Shown here: one piece after another, positions 51,561-63,279 of the stretch
How the letters are laid out: each line of letters begins with the position of its first letter
Numbering within the stretch: position 1 is the stretch's first letter
Assembly: GCA_022606425.2 (NCBI GenBank)
Contig: JAHDVF020000016.1
Location: 3,192,501-3,256,500, forward strand
DNA: 64,000 bases
From: Lepidostoma basale
Lineage: Eukaryota > Arthropoda > Insecta > Trichoptera > Lepidostomatidae
Direction: 5' to 3'
Translations under genes and position numbers: made by a program
The notes under the pieces: model-generated
What the model was told of the DNA's origin: nothing
The model's input: the letters and a program-made list of their open reading frames with translations, nothing else
The model's database searches: none

Positions 51561-53796
51561 ACATATATTCGTTAAGTTACTTAGTATCTGATTTAATTGA
51601 TAAAGTTTCAGAGTGAAAAGCAGAAAATTTATTGACTTATTTATATATTTTATAATTATTGAATATGGGTCAAAAAACATTGTGTATCTCGAATAATGAC
51701 CAAAGTATGCAAGCGCCACATGTGCAACACTGGCTCCCCCGATGGACCAACCACAGAGCATAATGATGCCGCGTATTTGTTCCCATTCTCTGATCTCATT
51801 GTAATAATATTTAACATCACAATGGCGTACTCGAAGTTACCTCGAATACCAAAAGCCAAAATAATTATTAACATTAGTTCTAGTTGCCAAATGCACCATG
51901 AAATACTCGACCCCTTTTATCTCGCCTGCGTGTTTTGACGGTAGTCGCATTTGCTAAGTTTGTTCTGGCTTAACGAGACTGAAATTTGGTTAATGGCTTA
52001 ATTTTCGGAAAACGAATTTTGATTTCGAAATACGACCGATAAACGTTATATTTTGGGGACAGCAAATATATTGTTTTTTAGTTCTTTACAAATAGGTTTC
52101 TTGAATTAGAATTTTTTTACAAATTAAATTATACTGACGCTCCGAATGCAAAGGATTTGACTTAGCGTGAGATAAAATTAAACTCTACTTTGATTGTATA
52201 CGAGTATGAATGTTTTATTAAAAAAATGTTTCAATGTTTAGTAAAGATGATAAGAACATATTTCACCCCGATCCACTATTAAATAATTCTTCTTCTTCTT
52301 TCTTCTTAAGTCGTATTTCTCATGATCAATGATCAATTAATTCGATAAACTATATAACACGGCTCGCTTTGCGCTCCTGTCGCCTGTCAGTCTCTTGATA
52401 GCCGTCCTTGTATTAGATTTCTATCTACTTTGGCCATTATTATGATACTTTCGAGGTTGTCCTGATGACTCCGGACTATGTTATGTATATAAAAATTCTC
52501 TATTTTAGAATATTTACATGTCGAATATTCGCGATCTTCTAATGATGAGAATCTAATCTATCAAAAAGTAAAACTATAAATTTTGAGTAAAATTGTAGTG
52601 CGTGTAAGCCGAGTTGGTAGCAATATGTTTTTTTTGGGATCTTGAGGAAATTCCGTGTAAGTCGTTTTTCGAGAAAGACGAGTAACACGGATTTTCCTAA
52701 GATCTCAAAGAACATAATAAAATATGGTTCATTTAACAAAAATCCTCAACGGTTACCTCTTGGATAAATAATAAATGAAATTTTATAATACATTTCTTTT
52801 TAAATTAAAACACTGTTTTTTCCCATTTTCAGTTTATTTTTATCGACATGTTTCGAATATAATAATAATAATAATAAATTGGATAATTTATAAAGCGCCA
52901 TTTTTATGAATTGCTCATCTCAAAGGCGCTCATCTCGAAGGCTTTACACATTCAAGTATTTAACTACATTAAAAAATCATTATAATGGATTTCCACAGTG
53001 TTATTCACTTAAGTACGTCCAAAATAAAGATAAAATACTTATCTATGAATGGGCAAAATTTGTGAACGAAAGATGTATTGGGGAGATTAAAATGAACATA
53101 AACATAAATATGAGGTTCAGTAGTATTAAACCACAGAATCCATAAATCCAGAATCCATCTGAAAACCGCTAGTTTATCTGTTTGCCTCACGTATATAAAG
53201 AATGTCGCCAATGTAGAACTAATTATACCCTCCTCCCGGGCAGGCCTCCCCCCACCTCGCCACCCTCTTCTTCTCTGTAACGAGGTAACGAGCGATTGAT
53301 TGGCAGCAAAATTGTCGAATAATTGAGGTAAAAACAACGCGCTCCGATATCCAATATGCAATTATCGAAAGTAAATAATTAACGCAATTAATATTCAGTT
53401 TGGGCTTGATCCCCAACACACTGATGAATAAATTACAGAACACCACTATATTACACACTGTTCTTACTTTGTATAACATAATAATGTTCATTAGTGAAAA
53501 TCACTCTGATATGTAATGTCTTGGTTTAGGTATGTTAAGAAAATTATATGGTGCTTTGGAACTGAGCCTCACATTTTATCATCTTTAATTCGACAAAGTC
53601 ACCAAGGTCATGAATTAACCATATTACTGAAAAAGTCTATCAAAAAAGTAGCACAATGCTACGAATACGAGTAGATGCTTCACGTGAAGTTTTGTTCTTA
53701 CACTTTTTATTCTGCTAAATTATTGTTTAATATTATTAGGTAAGAGCAAATTAATAAAATTAAGCAGGTCAAAAAAATAATTGACAATTAAAGCGC
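51561..53796. other. No firm gene; one dubious frame at 51656-51874
   Basis: On the minus strand two overlapping frames (51549-51761 and 51656-51874) give hydrophobic, GW-containing peptides that look better than random. I cannot assign them or find splice sites. GGATTTCCACAGTGTTATTC at 52987-53006 is a worn copy of the module end. A GC-rich spot at 53225-53280 is C-rich without a frame of known type. Confidence 0.35.
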
Positions 53797-54032
53797 TAGT
53801 GTGTAGATTGAAACTAACATGTGAAGTTTGGTGTTACAGATTAACATACATACAACTTCCAAAAATTTGTCTGACATGGTGGTCATAAGAAAGGTGGAAT
53901 GGGGAATGTTGTGTTATATAAAGCGTGAGCTTAACCCAACCAATGACAGGTCATAAGTTCTGTAAACACCTCGATCACCATATTCTGTTCCCAATTTGCA
54001 TCTTCGTCTCTTTTGAGATACAATTAATCCAA
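53797..54032 (+). repeat. Repeat family P, plus-strand copy
   Basis: Matches 31518-31775 at about 90 percent: AGTGTGTAGATTGAAACTA, GTGAAGTTTGGTGTTACA, GGTGGAATGGGGAATGTTGT, CTTAACCCAACCAATGACAG, GAGATACAATTAATCC. No hammerhead follows directly. Confidence 0.8.
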
Positions 54033-54560
54033 TAATTGACAACATTGAGCTGAGCTTACTGTGGAAGTAAACGTAGGCGCTTGAAGAGATTTACATCTTC
54101 ACCTTTTCATGAAATTTGATAATTTATACCAAATCAAATACTGAATACTGAATTACTGAATTGAAACTGATTGAAATCAAATATGGAAAAATGTTCAATT
54201 GTAAATAAAAAACTTGTTTTTCACCACTTGAGTATTGACTGACACTTATTCAAGTGGTGAAAAACAAGTGTTTTATTTACAATTTAATCATGTCCTACCA
54301 CAAAGTGAATGCCGAAACAATAAATAACATGGAAAAAATGTTTATTTGATGTTCGAGTAAAACAAGCATCGTCAGCGCCAGTAACCTTGCCTTCGCTGAA
54401 ATCCATCTCAAGTTATTGTTTTTTTATTCTTTAAAACAACAGTTGTTTTTATCAGACTGCTTAACTTTCTCAAATTTAACTGTGATCACGATTACAGATA
54501 TATTTATTTATTGTTTCTTGAACAGTGATGTAAAACTTCACTTAAATTATTAACACATAT
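54033..54560. other. No gene; short palindrome
   Basis: CTTGTTTTTCACCACTTGA (54210-54228) and TCAAGTGGTGAAAAACAAG (54250-54268) form a near-perfect palindrome around 21 bp. No ribozyme core at its centre. Confidence 0.5.
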
Positions 54561-54594
54561 GTTTTCTAGAAGTTTTATTACAATGTATTTTAAT

Positions 54595-54690
54595 GACGTG
54601 TTTCGCCTGTCTAAGGCATTATCAAATGACATTTGAAAAACGTTTGACAAAGCATTAGACAGGCAAACTACGTCTTTCACGTAAATTGCA
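54595..54690. repeat. Palindrome with two decayed hammerheads
   Basis: The minus motif (54595-54625) has TTGATAA, stem II GCCT/AGGC, GAAAC, AC, GTC. The plus motif (about 54640-54690) has TTTGACAAAG, AGACAGGC, AAACTACGTC and is worse. Outer arms TTCTAGAAGTTTTATTACAAT and ATTGCAATAAAACTTCTAGAA-like (54565-54585; 54695-54714) are complementary. Confidence 0.6.
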
Positions 54691-54714
54691 ATAAAACTTC
54701 TAGAACACAGACGT

Positions 54715-56504
54715 TTTCATTCGTATTAACAGTTATGTATATAATGAACTCTTTAAAGGAATAAATACAGTTCTTCTATTTCAATCAAGATTCTTCGTAC
54801 AATTAAAGTGTCCCTAATAACTATGTTGAACTCTTAAATTTTGAAACAAATTCAGTTTTGAAAGAAAAAATATATTGATGATATATAAAAGCATAACAAG
54901 TTGGCTAACGATTTGGGCTCAGGACATAAGTTAAGAAATATTTTAGTACACTCACCTTCACAATAGAATCACTTGTAATAAATAACACTCGCGTCTCTCA
55001 TGTATTACATTAATTCTGTAGGTTGTACCCAGAGGGGCCTAAGTCCCTGATTACACCTTCCACTCTCGTCTCATCCCTTAAGACTCGCTTACCTCTCTCG
55101 TAAATCATGCCGTGGTTGAATACAAGATTTCCTTCTATGCTTAAATCCGTTCCAATAAAAAACATGGCCTGTTCAGGTAAACAAACAAATCTTTGCAAAC
55201 TTCAAACCCCCTAATCGTGGTTCGCCGAACGAAAAACTGTTCCTCCCAGAAACTCTTATTTTCTTGTTGAAATAACACATCAACTTTTCGATATCCGTAA
55301 AATAGACGAATTGTTTTGAACAAGACGACTCGAAACGCACCGCTTTCGCTTAACACAAAATGTTTTCAATACGCGGCGCCAACTTGACTCAACGTAAACC
55401 ATTCATAATTTTATATTCGGTATTTTTCTAACATTGCAGAGTTGACTTATACAAAACTCTATGTATTGCCTTATCAGAATTGAGTTAATATTTTATTTGT
55501 ATTAAATGCTGAATTAATTTTGGGCAAGTCTCTTTCATCTTGTATATAAAGGCCTTTTCTGACATATTTTCTTTTGAGAATATCCAAGGGAAAAATAACT
55601 AAGTAGACGAATTTTTTGCCTTTATTAAAAATATATTTTATACAAATCTGAAAAAATAAAACGGAAACACATTTTCTGAAATGAAGTTTCTTACTCTGCC
55701 GACTAACATAACCAAACGTGATACGTTTCCTTAATATGTTAAAATACTACTACTGGTGTACCTTATCAGTAGATCATAGAACCAACACGTATTTTCAAGG
55801 AACCTTATATAATTATATCTCCAGAAGCCAAGAACTAGTTCTCGTTTAGGTACGGAAGAAAACGTCTGTTTTTTTAAACAATTTATGTGTATGGCATGTT
55901 TCGCCTGTCTAACGCATTACCAAATATAGACAATAGACGTTTTCATTTTTATCAATTATTTAATATGGAGATTTACATCATTGTTAAAGAAACAATATAT
56001 CTCTTTTAGATATTCATATTTCCTCAAAAAAATATATATAAATCCCCCAAAGATCACTTTTCAAAGGGTCACAGGAAGGTAATGGCTAATTTCCACAACG
56101 AAGAGTTTTTAAAATACCTTACTCGTTATAATATTTGATGTTTTCACAATTTCAAAAGGGCCTTATATATCCAGTATATAATGACCCCTGTATGTACAAG
56201 GACCCGATTGCTTGGCAAAGAATACTGGAAGGAAAATGGCGGATGCGCAGCACAAGAGGGCAGATAGACACACAGACGACCAGGCAGTAGAGTATCATGG
56301 GTAGTTGCACAATCAGTTTATTCAAAAACCCGTCACGACGATGTTCAGATCTGTACTCGGACATACTGGCCAAAAATAATCTAAAACTTTTCTGGACTTT
56401 TCAAGGTCCAATTTTTAAGAGAAAATGTGAATGCTATCAGTTTATCTACTGCATTGGCCCCACCACCATCATCCACAAACTCTACAAAAATGAGAGATTT
56501 GTAG
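54715..56504. other. No gene; hammerhead scrap at 55888-55925
   Basis: Minus strand 55888-55925: GGTAATGCG, AGACAGGC, GAAAC, AT, then GCC in place of GTC; same family as 54595-54690. Minus-strand frames at 55010-55356 are open, with no recognisable family. Confidence 0.4.
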
Positions 56505-56585
56505 ATTAAACAAAGTTATTTTTAATTTCCTAAGTATATTACTATGGATTTTCACAGTGTTAATGCCTTAGCGTTCAATATGTTG
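56505..56585 (+). mobile_element. Right half of the hammerhead module
   Basis: GATTAAACAAAGTTATTTTTAATTTCC (in two halves), AAGTATATTACTATGGAT, TTCACAGTGTTAATGCCTTAG and TTCAATA match 50732-50817. The ribozyme half is missing. Confidence 0.7.
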
Positions 56586-57484
56586 ATTATTTTACAATTA
56601 TTTGTTGAGTTTTGTGGATGCTTGCAAAATATTTACAGCTCGCATAAATGAATAATTAAAAAAAAATACTTGCTTTTTTTTGTTTCATAAGATTGTAACT
56701 AAATGTACTCTGTTGAAATACACAATATTAATTTTCACAAAACCAACACAATGGAGAAATAACGCTTTAATGTTGACAGAAATGTACAATAGCACCGACA
56801 GAGTATAGTTTCTGAATTCAAATTTGAATTGTCATCCCTTCAGGGCTCCATACATATGTATGTACAATAATATTCGTATTCATAGACAATAAAATGTCGG
56901 ATACCCGTTAAAATAAACGAGAACAAATCCTGAATATAGACTGCGACGTACCCCTGGGCCGCTACAAATGAAATAAGTATGCGGTTTTATATAAATTTAT
57001 GAGAAGAGAGAAAAGTTCGAATAGCAAACTGTGCCGCCATTAAATTCGTCTCGTTTTTTTCGATACTTGTGGTGAGAATCGAAAGTATTTTGGGATATAA
57101 TATTTGAAGTATTTATGAATATGCTTTCAGTACTTTATCTTGCGTAAGGTACATAATCTAGAGTGTGATGAATTCTATTAAAATAAACAGATCTCAACTT
57201 ATAGATATTTTGGAAGATTTGGCTCTAGGTCATGAAGTTATTAATAGAGATTGATAAAGCTAAAAGCAGTAGCATGAAGTTGAGGCCAAATATGCAATTT
57301 ATTTAATTTTTTTTAAATATATCATTAACACTCTGGATACCACAGAGAGAGATCACGCGAAAAAGTAGGCTCATCGAAACTTGTCATCAACCAATTTTTA
57401 AAATTTTATATTATAAATAAAATAAACTAACACATGTTATATTTTAATTAAAAATAATAAACTACTAATGCTTCTTATTCTTCT
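56586..57484. other. No gene recognised
   Basis: AT-rich. CATCGAAACTTGTCATC near 57376-57392 imitates a hammerhead right half, but nothing supports it. Confidence 0.35.
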
Positions 57485-57800
57485 TCTTTATTAAGGACTG
57501 GGTCCTGTTATTTTTCGGAGCCTGTTCCTGGGATGTAGATGTCCAACTATCTCGCCATCTTTTGGATGCTTTCCCTTTAGAACACGCTCTTTCCGCATGA
57601 AGTATCTCTCCAATAGCGTCTTCTCAGTCTTCCCCATCACACGACATCTTCCACATTGCAGATCTTTCTTATTTCAGAACTTCTTACTCTGTCTCCGAGT
57701 GTCGTTCCCGCAACGGATCGGAGAGTCTTCATTTCTGTGGTTCTTAGGAGAGTTTTTTTTCTAATGGTGTCAGCTCTCGTTTCTATTCCATATATTTATA
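57485..57800 (-). pseudogene. LINE RT C-terminus (family E relative)
   Basis: Minus strand from 57800: YGIETRADTIRKKTLLRTTEM, KTLRSVAGTTLGDRVRS, EIRKICNVEDVV, a stop, WGRLRRRYWRDT, then decay. The YG-E-R-DT, KTLR-I-G, DR-R, EIR-C-VEDVV order matches 1308-1560. It ends at the plus-strand left with TTCTTCTTC-type sequence. Confidence 0.75.
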
Positions 57801-59109
57801 TATATGATTATAATACTCATGAATAATACCTCAAAAACACCGGGAAATACTTTTTCAGAACGTTTTTTTTCCGGACCGACCTTTCGGGGATCGTTGCATT
57901 CCCCATCTTTAGGACGGTCCTGACCACTTACATATTTAATCACCCTAAATATGGAGACTACAACGATCTTCGAAACGACGGTCCAGAAAAACGAGCTACA
58001 TGGATTTTCCCAAAATCCCCAAAAACATAATTCTACCAACCGTGAAAATCTACGCAATTAGCTTTTTCAGACTTTTACCCTACCAGCATAAATAATAACC
58101 GCGGAGTTTCACTTTGCGCGCGTATTATTCGAGTACGTATTATACAATATATTTGCAGTTAGTTTAAGTTCGGTTATTTGAACTAAAACTATCGCTCAAA
58201 ATTGTGTAGTATAATCCACCTTATTTATAGGTCACTAGAACTTACTTAGTATAAATCGAGGAGCACCTCGATACATTAAATGTTAACTATTCGAGAGCTT
58301 CTGTTTGCTCTTGCACACAGTGGATATAGGCGGTATGATGGACTGTTTGCCTGTTCGCTATTCAGCAAGTAGGTACAGTGCGGTAGTGTATTTCCTATTT
58401 TGCAGCATTATCTCGCACCAAGCATCCAAGTCACGCCCTCTGCACAATGTACGGTACGGTGTTCGGTGTCTACATATGGCGGTTCGTAAGATCCCCGAGT
58501 ACAAAAACACCATACTAATAATCCATCTTATTATTCATAACGTAAAATTTAATGCATACTGGTAAAAAATGTACATTAAGAGTATCGTAGAAATTAAAAA
58601 AAAATACGTCAAAATTGCGTGATATGAGTATCATAGTATTTTTAATGCGCTCGAATATTAGATGTAGCGTTCAAATTTAGATTTTTAATTTACATGATGT
58701 ATTTTATATTAACATCGCTAAAATGGCGCTTTGAAAGTAGGCATATTATTATTATTATTAAATTATAATTACGGGCGGACATTTGTTACCGATATCGAAT
58801 TTGTATTGATTCGTATTGGATTTTTCCCACTCTTCTCGCTGTTTACTTCGAACGAAAAAACTTAGCAACATTTTCTTTGATACGAGTATCATACTACTCA
58901 TATCTTTTGAAATAAAATCATTTCTATTAAGACATGTTAATTAATCGTCGTTAATATTGTGGATTTGAATATATAAAATTTGCTTGCTTTTATCATATTA
59001 TTTGATATTTTAAGCCAAGTCGGCTCTTGTTATTTTTTTTAAATCGTGAAATTGAAATTTTTGACCAAATTTACCATACAATATTCAATATTGTTAAATT
59101 TGACTTTTA
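57801..59109. other. No gene recognised
   Basis: An ordinary AT-rich stretch with a few GC-richer spots (57860-57960, 58300-58500). No frame or repeat that I can name. Confidence 0.4.
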
Positions 59110-59290
59110 CGAGTAGAATGTGGTCTGGAGAACCTTTTCCCTTAAGCTTTTTCTTACTGGAATGGTGCATTTCCCAGTCAATGTAAGTCCCGCGTGGGCG
59201 AAAGGCGGGCCTAGGGATTGTATGAGGGAAGCTGACGAAAGGGCGCCGCTGCGTCCTATAACAGCTTCGGGTAAGCGGTGGGTAACCTTT
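59110..59290. repeat. Dispersed repeat, second copy of 12410-12560
   Basis: GTAAGTCCCGC, GGGCCTAGGGA, GAAGCTGACGAAA, AGCTTCGGGTAAGCGGTG. GC-rich within AT-rich DNA. Function unknown. Confidence 0.55.
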
Positions 59291-60083
59291 TATGTCTTTA
59301 TTTAACTATATGTTCATTTGTATGTGTATTAACAATCACGGTATGTTACCCTGCAATTAATAAATGAATTTACGAAAAAAGTAAAACAAAGGATTTTCTT
59401 GCCTAAGAAAATTCTCGATTCAAATTAAGCTGCGAAAGAAGGAGACAACTATATCCTTTATAAATGAAAAATGTCAAATGATACATATACAATGATCCTA
59501 AGAATGAATCTGGAACCCAGACCTGGTATTGCAGCAGGAATTTGGAGGCATAGTGCCAACCATTAAACTCGTACGATGTCCCAGCAGCCCCTTATAACGA
59601 GAACCGTGAAAGCCGTTCGCCAAGCATTGGGCACGTATGCCGAGTGGAGACTCCAGAGCAATCAAGATTCTATGCGCCTCAAGACCTAGACAGCGCCTAA
59701 CGGATAATGTTCTGTCTGATGGAAGGAGGCTAAAACTCTCCAAGAGTTGTATAGCCATAGGAAGTAATTAAGTAAGTATGTACTTTGTGGCCATTGTTTT
59801 TTGTAAGAACAATCACGGCTCAGCGCGTGCCGCCTCTGGGGGCTGATAGTAAACGGTAGTACACATATATTATACATGTATGCGGTCTTGCAGTTCACAC
59901 GACCCATGCAGCGTCCAGAGTGGCCGCACTAACCAGGCCGCCCGGTACGCTACTGTGCACTGCGACTGTTTAATTAGCGCAAGTGGCCATCGCCGCGTCA
60001 CGCCCCTCCTGCATTATCATATTTGATTTCCTCTTGCTATTAGCATCAACCAGATAGTTTACTTAAAATTACGAAATAAATAA
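59291..60083. other. No gene recognised
   Basis: 59500-59770 is GC-balanced and may be a retroelement piece, but no motif is readable. 59800-60010 is GC-rich, also unassigned. Confidence 0.35.
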
Positions 60084-60360
60084 ACTCTTCTTCTTCTTCT
60101 TCTTCTTCAGCCTGTATTGACCGTCTACTCCTGGACGTAGGCCTCCTCTCGCATTTTCCATTCTCTTGTATTCTGAGCGATCCGCATCCAGGCACTTCCC
60201 GTACTTCTCCGGATATCGTCGCGCTAACGCAACTGTGGGCGCCCAACTCCACGCTTTGCCGTCCTTGGCCACCAGCACAGCAGTCTTCTTGTCCACTTTT
60301 CATCTGGATCGCGAGCGACATGTCCCGCCCATCGCCACTTGAGGGTTGCGGCCACCTTGT
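60084..60360 (-). mobile_element. LINE-like 3' region with (GAA)n tail
   Basis: Starts with (TTC)n at 60085-60109, then AGCCTGTATTGACCGTCTAC, CTGGACGTAGGCCTCCTCTC and a GC-rich body. A GTCCACT-CTGGACATAGGCCTCC sentence of this kind is common at LINE 3' ends in insects. On the minus strand a DGKAWSWAPTVALARRYPEKY-like frame (near 60170-60270) is open but not clearly RT. Confidence 0.5.
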
Positions 60361-60517
60361 AAAATAAACTCAACCCTTTTAAATTCCAGATTTTTTTTTA
60401 CTCAAATTAACTTTATTTTATATATCTTTTTCGCGCGTTTCATATTTATCAAACCTAAGTTCTTAATTTAGATTAAACCCTTGGGATTCGTTTGTAGCAA
60501 AGTCTATTAACATCTAT
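60361..60517. other. No gene recognised
   Basis: AT-rich spacer. Confidence 0.35.
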
Positions 60518-60815
60518 ACTGGTAATTAAGATGCCACTTGGCCTTTTTTAATGCGGTAGTTTCCGTTGTTTTCCACAGTTTTTTTTGTATAAATCAGTTA
60601 TTTTAACCCAATTAATGTACACATTTTTTTGAGATATTGATTCTCATGACGTGTCACAGCTTGTCTATCGCCATTTATATTGTCCCGTGACTTCTACCAA
60701 ATCAAAGACAGCATGAGCATTTTTTTTATCACACTATCATTGCCGGGAATCGAACCCGGGACCTTGACGGGGGTTTTGCAGTCATAGCTGTTGCCACTCT
60801 GCCACGAAAGCCGCC
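60518..60815 (-). mobile_element. SINE (family S), best-preserved copy
   Basis: On the minus strand from 60815: A box TGGCAGAGTGG (60804-60794), 37 nt, B box GGTTCGATTCC (60756-60746), then CCCGGCAATG and the body with ATTGATTCTCATGACGTG on the plus strand, to the CTGGTAATTAAGATGCC end near 60520. A-box and B-box agree well with the Pol III promoter of tRNA genes, so it is a tRNA-derived SINE, about 300 bp. Confidence 0.85.
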
Positions 60816-60964
60816 CATTACCAAATATTATTAATTGATTTAGCCAACAAAATTTTGATTTTTCCACAGAATTATTTGCCCGCTATGACTGACTTTAGTC
60901 AGACTAATACGTCGTACGCATCAGATCTTGAGTGTGTATTTATTTTCTTCTTTGATATTTTAGG

Positions 60965-61135
60965 AAAGAGAGAGAGAGACCAAAAGAAAAATGGACGGAC
61001 TACGTGAAAGATGACCGCAAGAAATCATAAAGATCTGGAGAATGGAGAGAGATGACCAGGGACAGAAGCCAGTAGAAGACTACTATGCAAGAGGAAAGTC
61101 CCACACCGGGATGTAACGGCGAGAAGAAGAAGATA
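60965..61135 (+). pseudogene. LINE RT last codons and tail
   Basis: Broken frames read RGRPKEKWTDYVKDD-like, SGEWREMTRDRSQ-like, and a CCACACCGGGATGTAACGG 3' end followed by GAAGAAGAAG. A typical end of an insect LINE; only about 50 codons. Confidence 0.6.
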
Positions 61136-63029
61136 ATATAATTTATAATTAATATAATGATTTGGTTTATAAATTTATTTATTTAAAACGTGACATTTAA
61201 TTAAAAATGCATTTACGAAGAATAGGCCGTGTAGCAATAACATATATAGTATCGGTCTAAGCATTAAACAATTAATTTAAATGTTAACATAGTATAAAAA
61301 AAATACATTAAGCCCCATAATTATATGTTTAATGTCAAGTGTGATGAGATTAGAAGACATGATTGAATTGTAATGTATTTATTTTATATAATCGATAAAC
61401 AAGCATTCACCACCTCCCAAAGTATTCAACACTAAATACGGAATAAAATCTCTTAAATTCATAACCTTTTCTGCACTTAATAGACTTCCGGAACACCTTA
61501 AAGATTAAACAAACAAAAAAACACTTAAATTATATTACCTTAATCAGATTTCAGAAAATAATGATTTTTAACTTAACATGATAATATTCTAAACTGTTTA
61601 CTTTTTACCACAATTTACTTAAAATGATATTTAATTTCTAACTCATATTCGATCTTTTTTTTCTGTACAAATTATTTCGTGATATTTTTCAAAACTCTCC
61701 CTGCTTTTCTGTTTCAAACCGAGAATTTGTTCATTTCTCTCTTCAATCTTTGTAGGAAATATTATATAGTTCAGGATACAGGCCATGCCTAGTGTGACAA
61801 CTACAGTTCATAAACTTTTTTTGGCAAATTATTGTGTAACATGTAAAGTAAAAAATATAAATAAATATGTATTACCTTAGTAATTTATATTTCACTTTTA
61901 AAAACTTTAATTTGAATGAAATTTTTTCTTGCCGTAATTTGTTATTTGCTACATAGTTAGTTTTAAGTAAGTTTATGTATAATTTTTCACAATCTACAAT
62001 GAGTATATATGCTAGTTATAATAATGTTTAAAATAACTCATGTCAAAAATAGTGTTTAAAGGAACTCATATCATAAGTATTGTTTAAATAAGTACCGATG
62101 TTTAAAGTTGTAATTACCGATGTTTTTAAGTTTTTTTTTTCATTTGTATTTTTTTATATTATTAATTGTTTATAAAATGTTATTTTATAAGTCCGGATGT
62201 TTAAAGTTGTTGAAAGTACCGATGTTTTAAAGTTTTTTTTTTCATTTGTGTTTTTATATTATTAATTGTTCATAAAATGTTGTTTTATAAGTTGTAAAAT
62301 ATTTCTGTAATTTTTTATAACTTTATTAAATAAATAAATAAATAAAATAACCCATGAAATAAATAGTGTTAAAAAAAACACATGAAATAAATAGTGGGGT
62401 ATCAATAATAAGAGTCCTCTCACGATACTCCCATATTAAATCGGATAAATAAAAATAATAAAAAATTCTTATAATTTGTCTACTCGTATATAATTTTTAT
62501 AAAAGAAAATGGATTAATATTAGGAAAACAACATTATTTTCTTCAATAATGAAAAGAGAGTAGTAGGTATCGATTTCCCTGGGCCGGAATAATCCTCGCG
62601 CGAGGCCATTTACAGCACTCTACATTCCGCTCGCCTGCGGAGCGGAGCAGTTCGGGCGGTGATGGTGAATTGCGAGCCCGGCTGAAGCATGGGACAGGTG
62701 CCGCTGTGTGGACCATAATTTCGTTATTCTCCAATACTCAGTCCCCGGTCCATGGTGGGGGGGAATGTAGGGTGGCAGCCCGATATATTCGCTCTCCTAA
62801 TGTCTTATCGAAATATGAAGTTTGATCCCGATAACGGCATTTTACTATGATTGCCGAATTTACTTCCTTCTAGAGTATTACTAATACATCTCAAGTTTTC
62901 TACTTCGGATTCAGTGTGACCGAGCCAACATTGATTTCTAATAAATATATACATCACGATATTAAAATATGTAAAGTCCGATATACCTACCTATAAACTA
63001 ATCACTACATTTCTTCATGACAAAACAAT
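61136..63029. other. No gene; tandem repeat listed separately
   Basis: AT-rich with a GC-rich island at 62570-62760 (GAGCGGAGCAG, CCCGGCTGAAGCATGG) that has no known frame. Could be a regulatory or conserved non-coding piece. Confidence 0.35.
62094..62300 (+). repeat. Tandem duplication, 102-bp period
   Basis: TACCGATGTTTTTAAG at 62115 and TACCGATGTTTTAAAG at 62217 start two copies, each continuing with a T-run, TTATATTATTAATTGTT and TTTATAAGT. Confidence 0.85.
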
Positions 63030-63235
63030 CTAAATAACCATCACGCCACCTCCCCGAAGAATTAAGTGGTAATAATGGACGGGCACATTGTTCTGTCCTA
63101 ACATAATTTTCTCGCATCCTCCACATTCATACATCTTTATCATGCACGTACGTTAATTTTTCCGTCTCCTTAAGTGACCGAAATTTAATATTTGATCGTG
63201 CTACTTTTCCCTCGGTCTTCCTCTATTTCATGACA
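63030..63235 (-). pseudogene. LINE 3' end, family A copy 13
   Basis: AACCATCACGCCACCTCCCC start, then reversed CMNVEE-like and RPRE-like codons to CTCGGTCTTCCTCTATTTC. Ends 45 bp before a mariner left end. Confidence 0.7.
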
Positions 63236-63279
63236 AAATAATGATAAATAAATATTTTTTTAAATATGAAAGAACATTA

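Noticed and set aside
57374..57395. CATCGAAACTTGTCATC like a hammerhead right half
   Set aside because: No CUGANGA, no stem II, and no match to any family flank.
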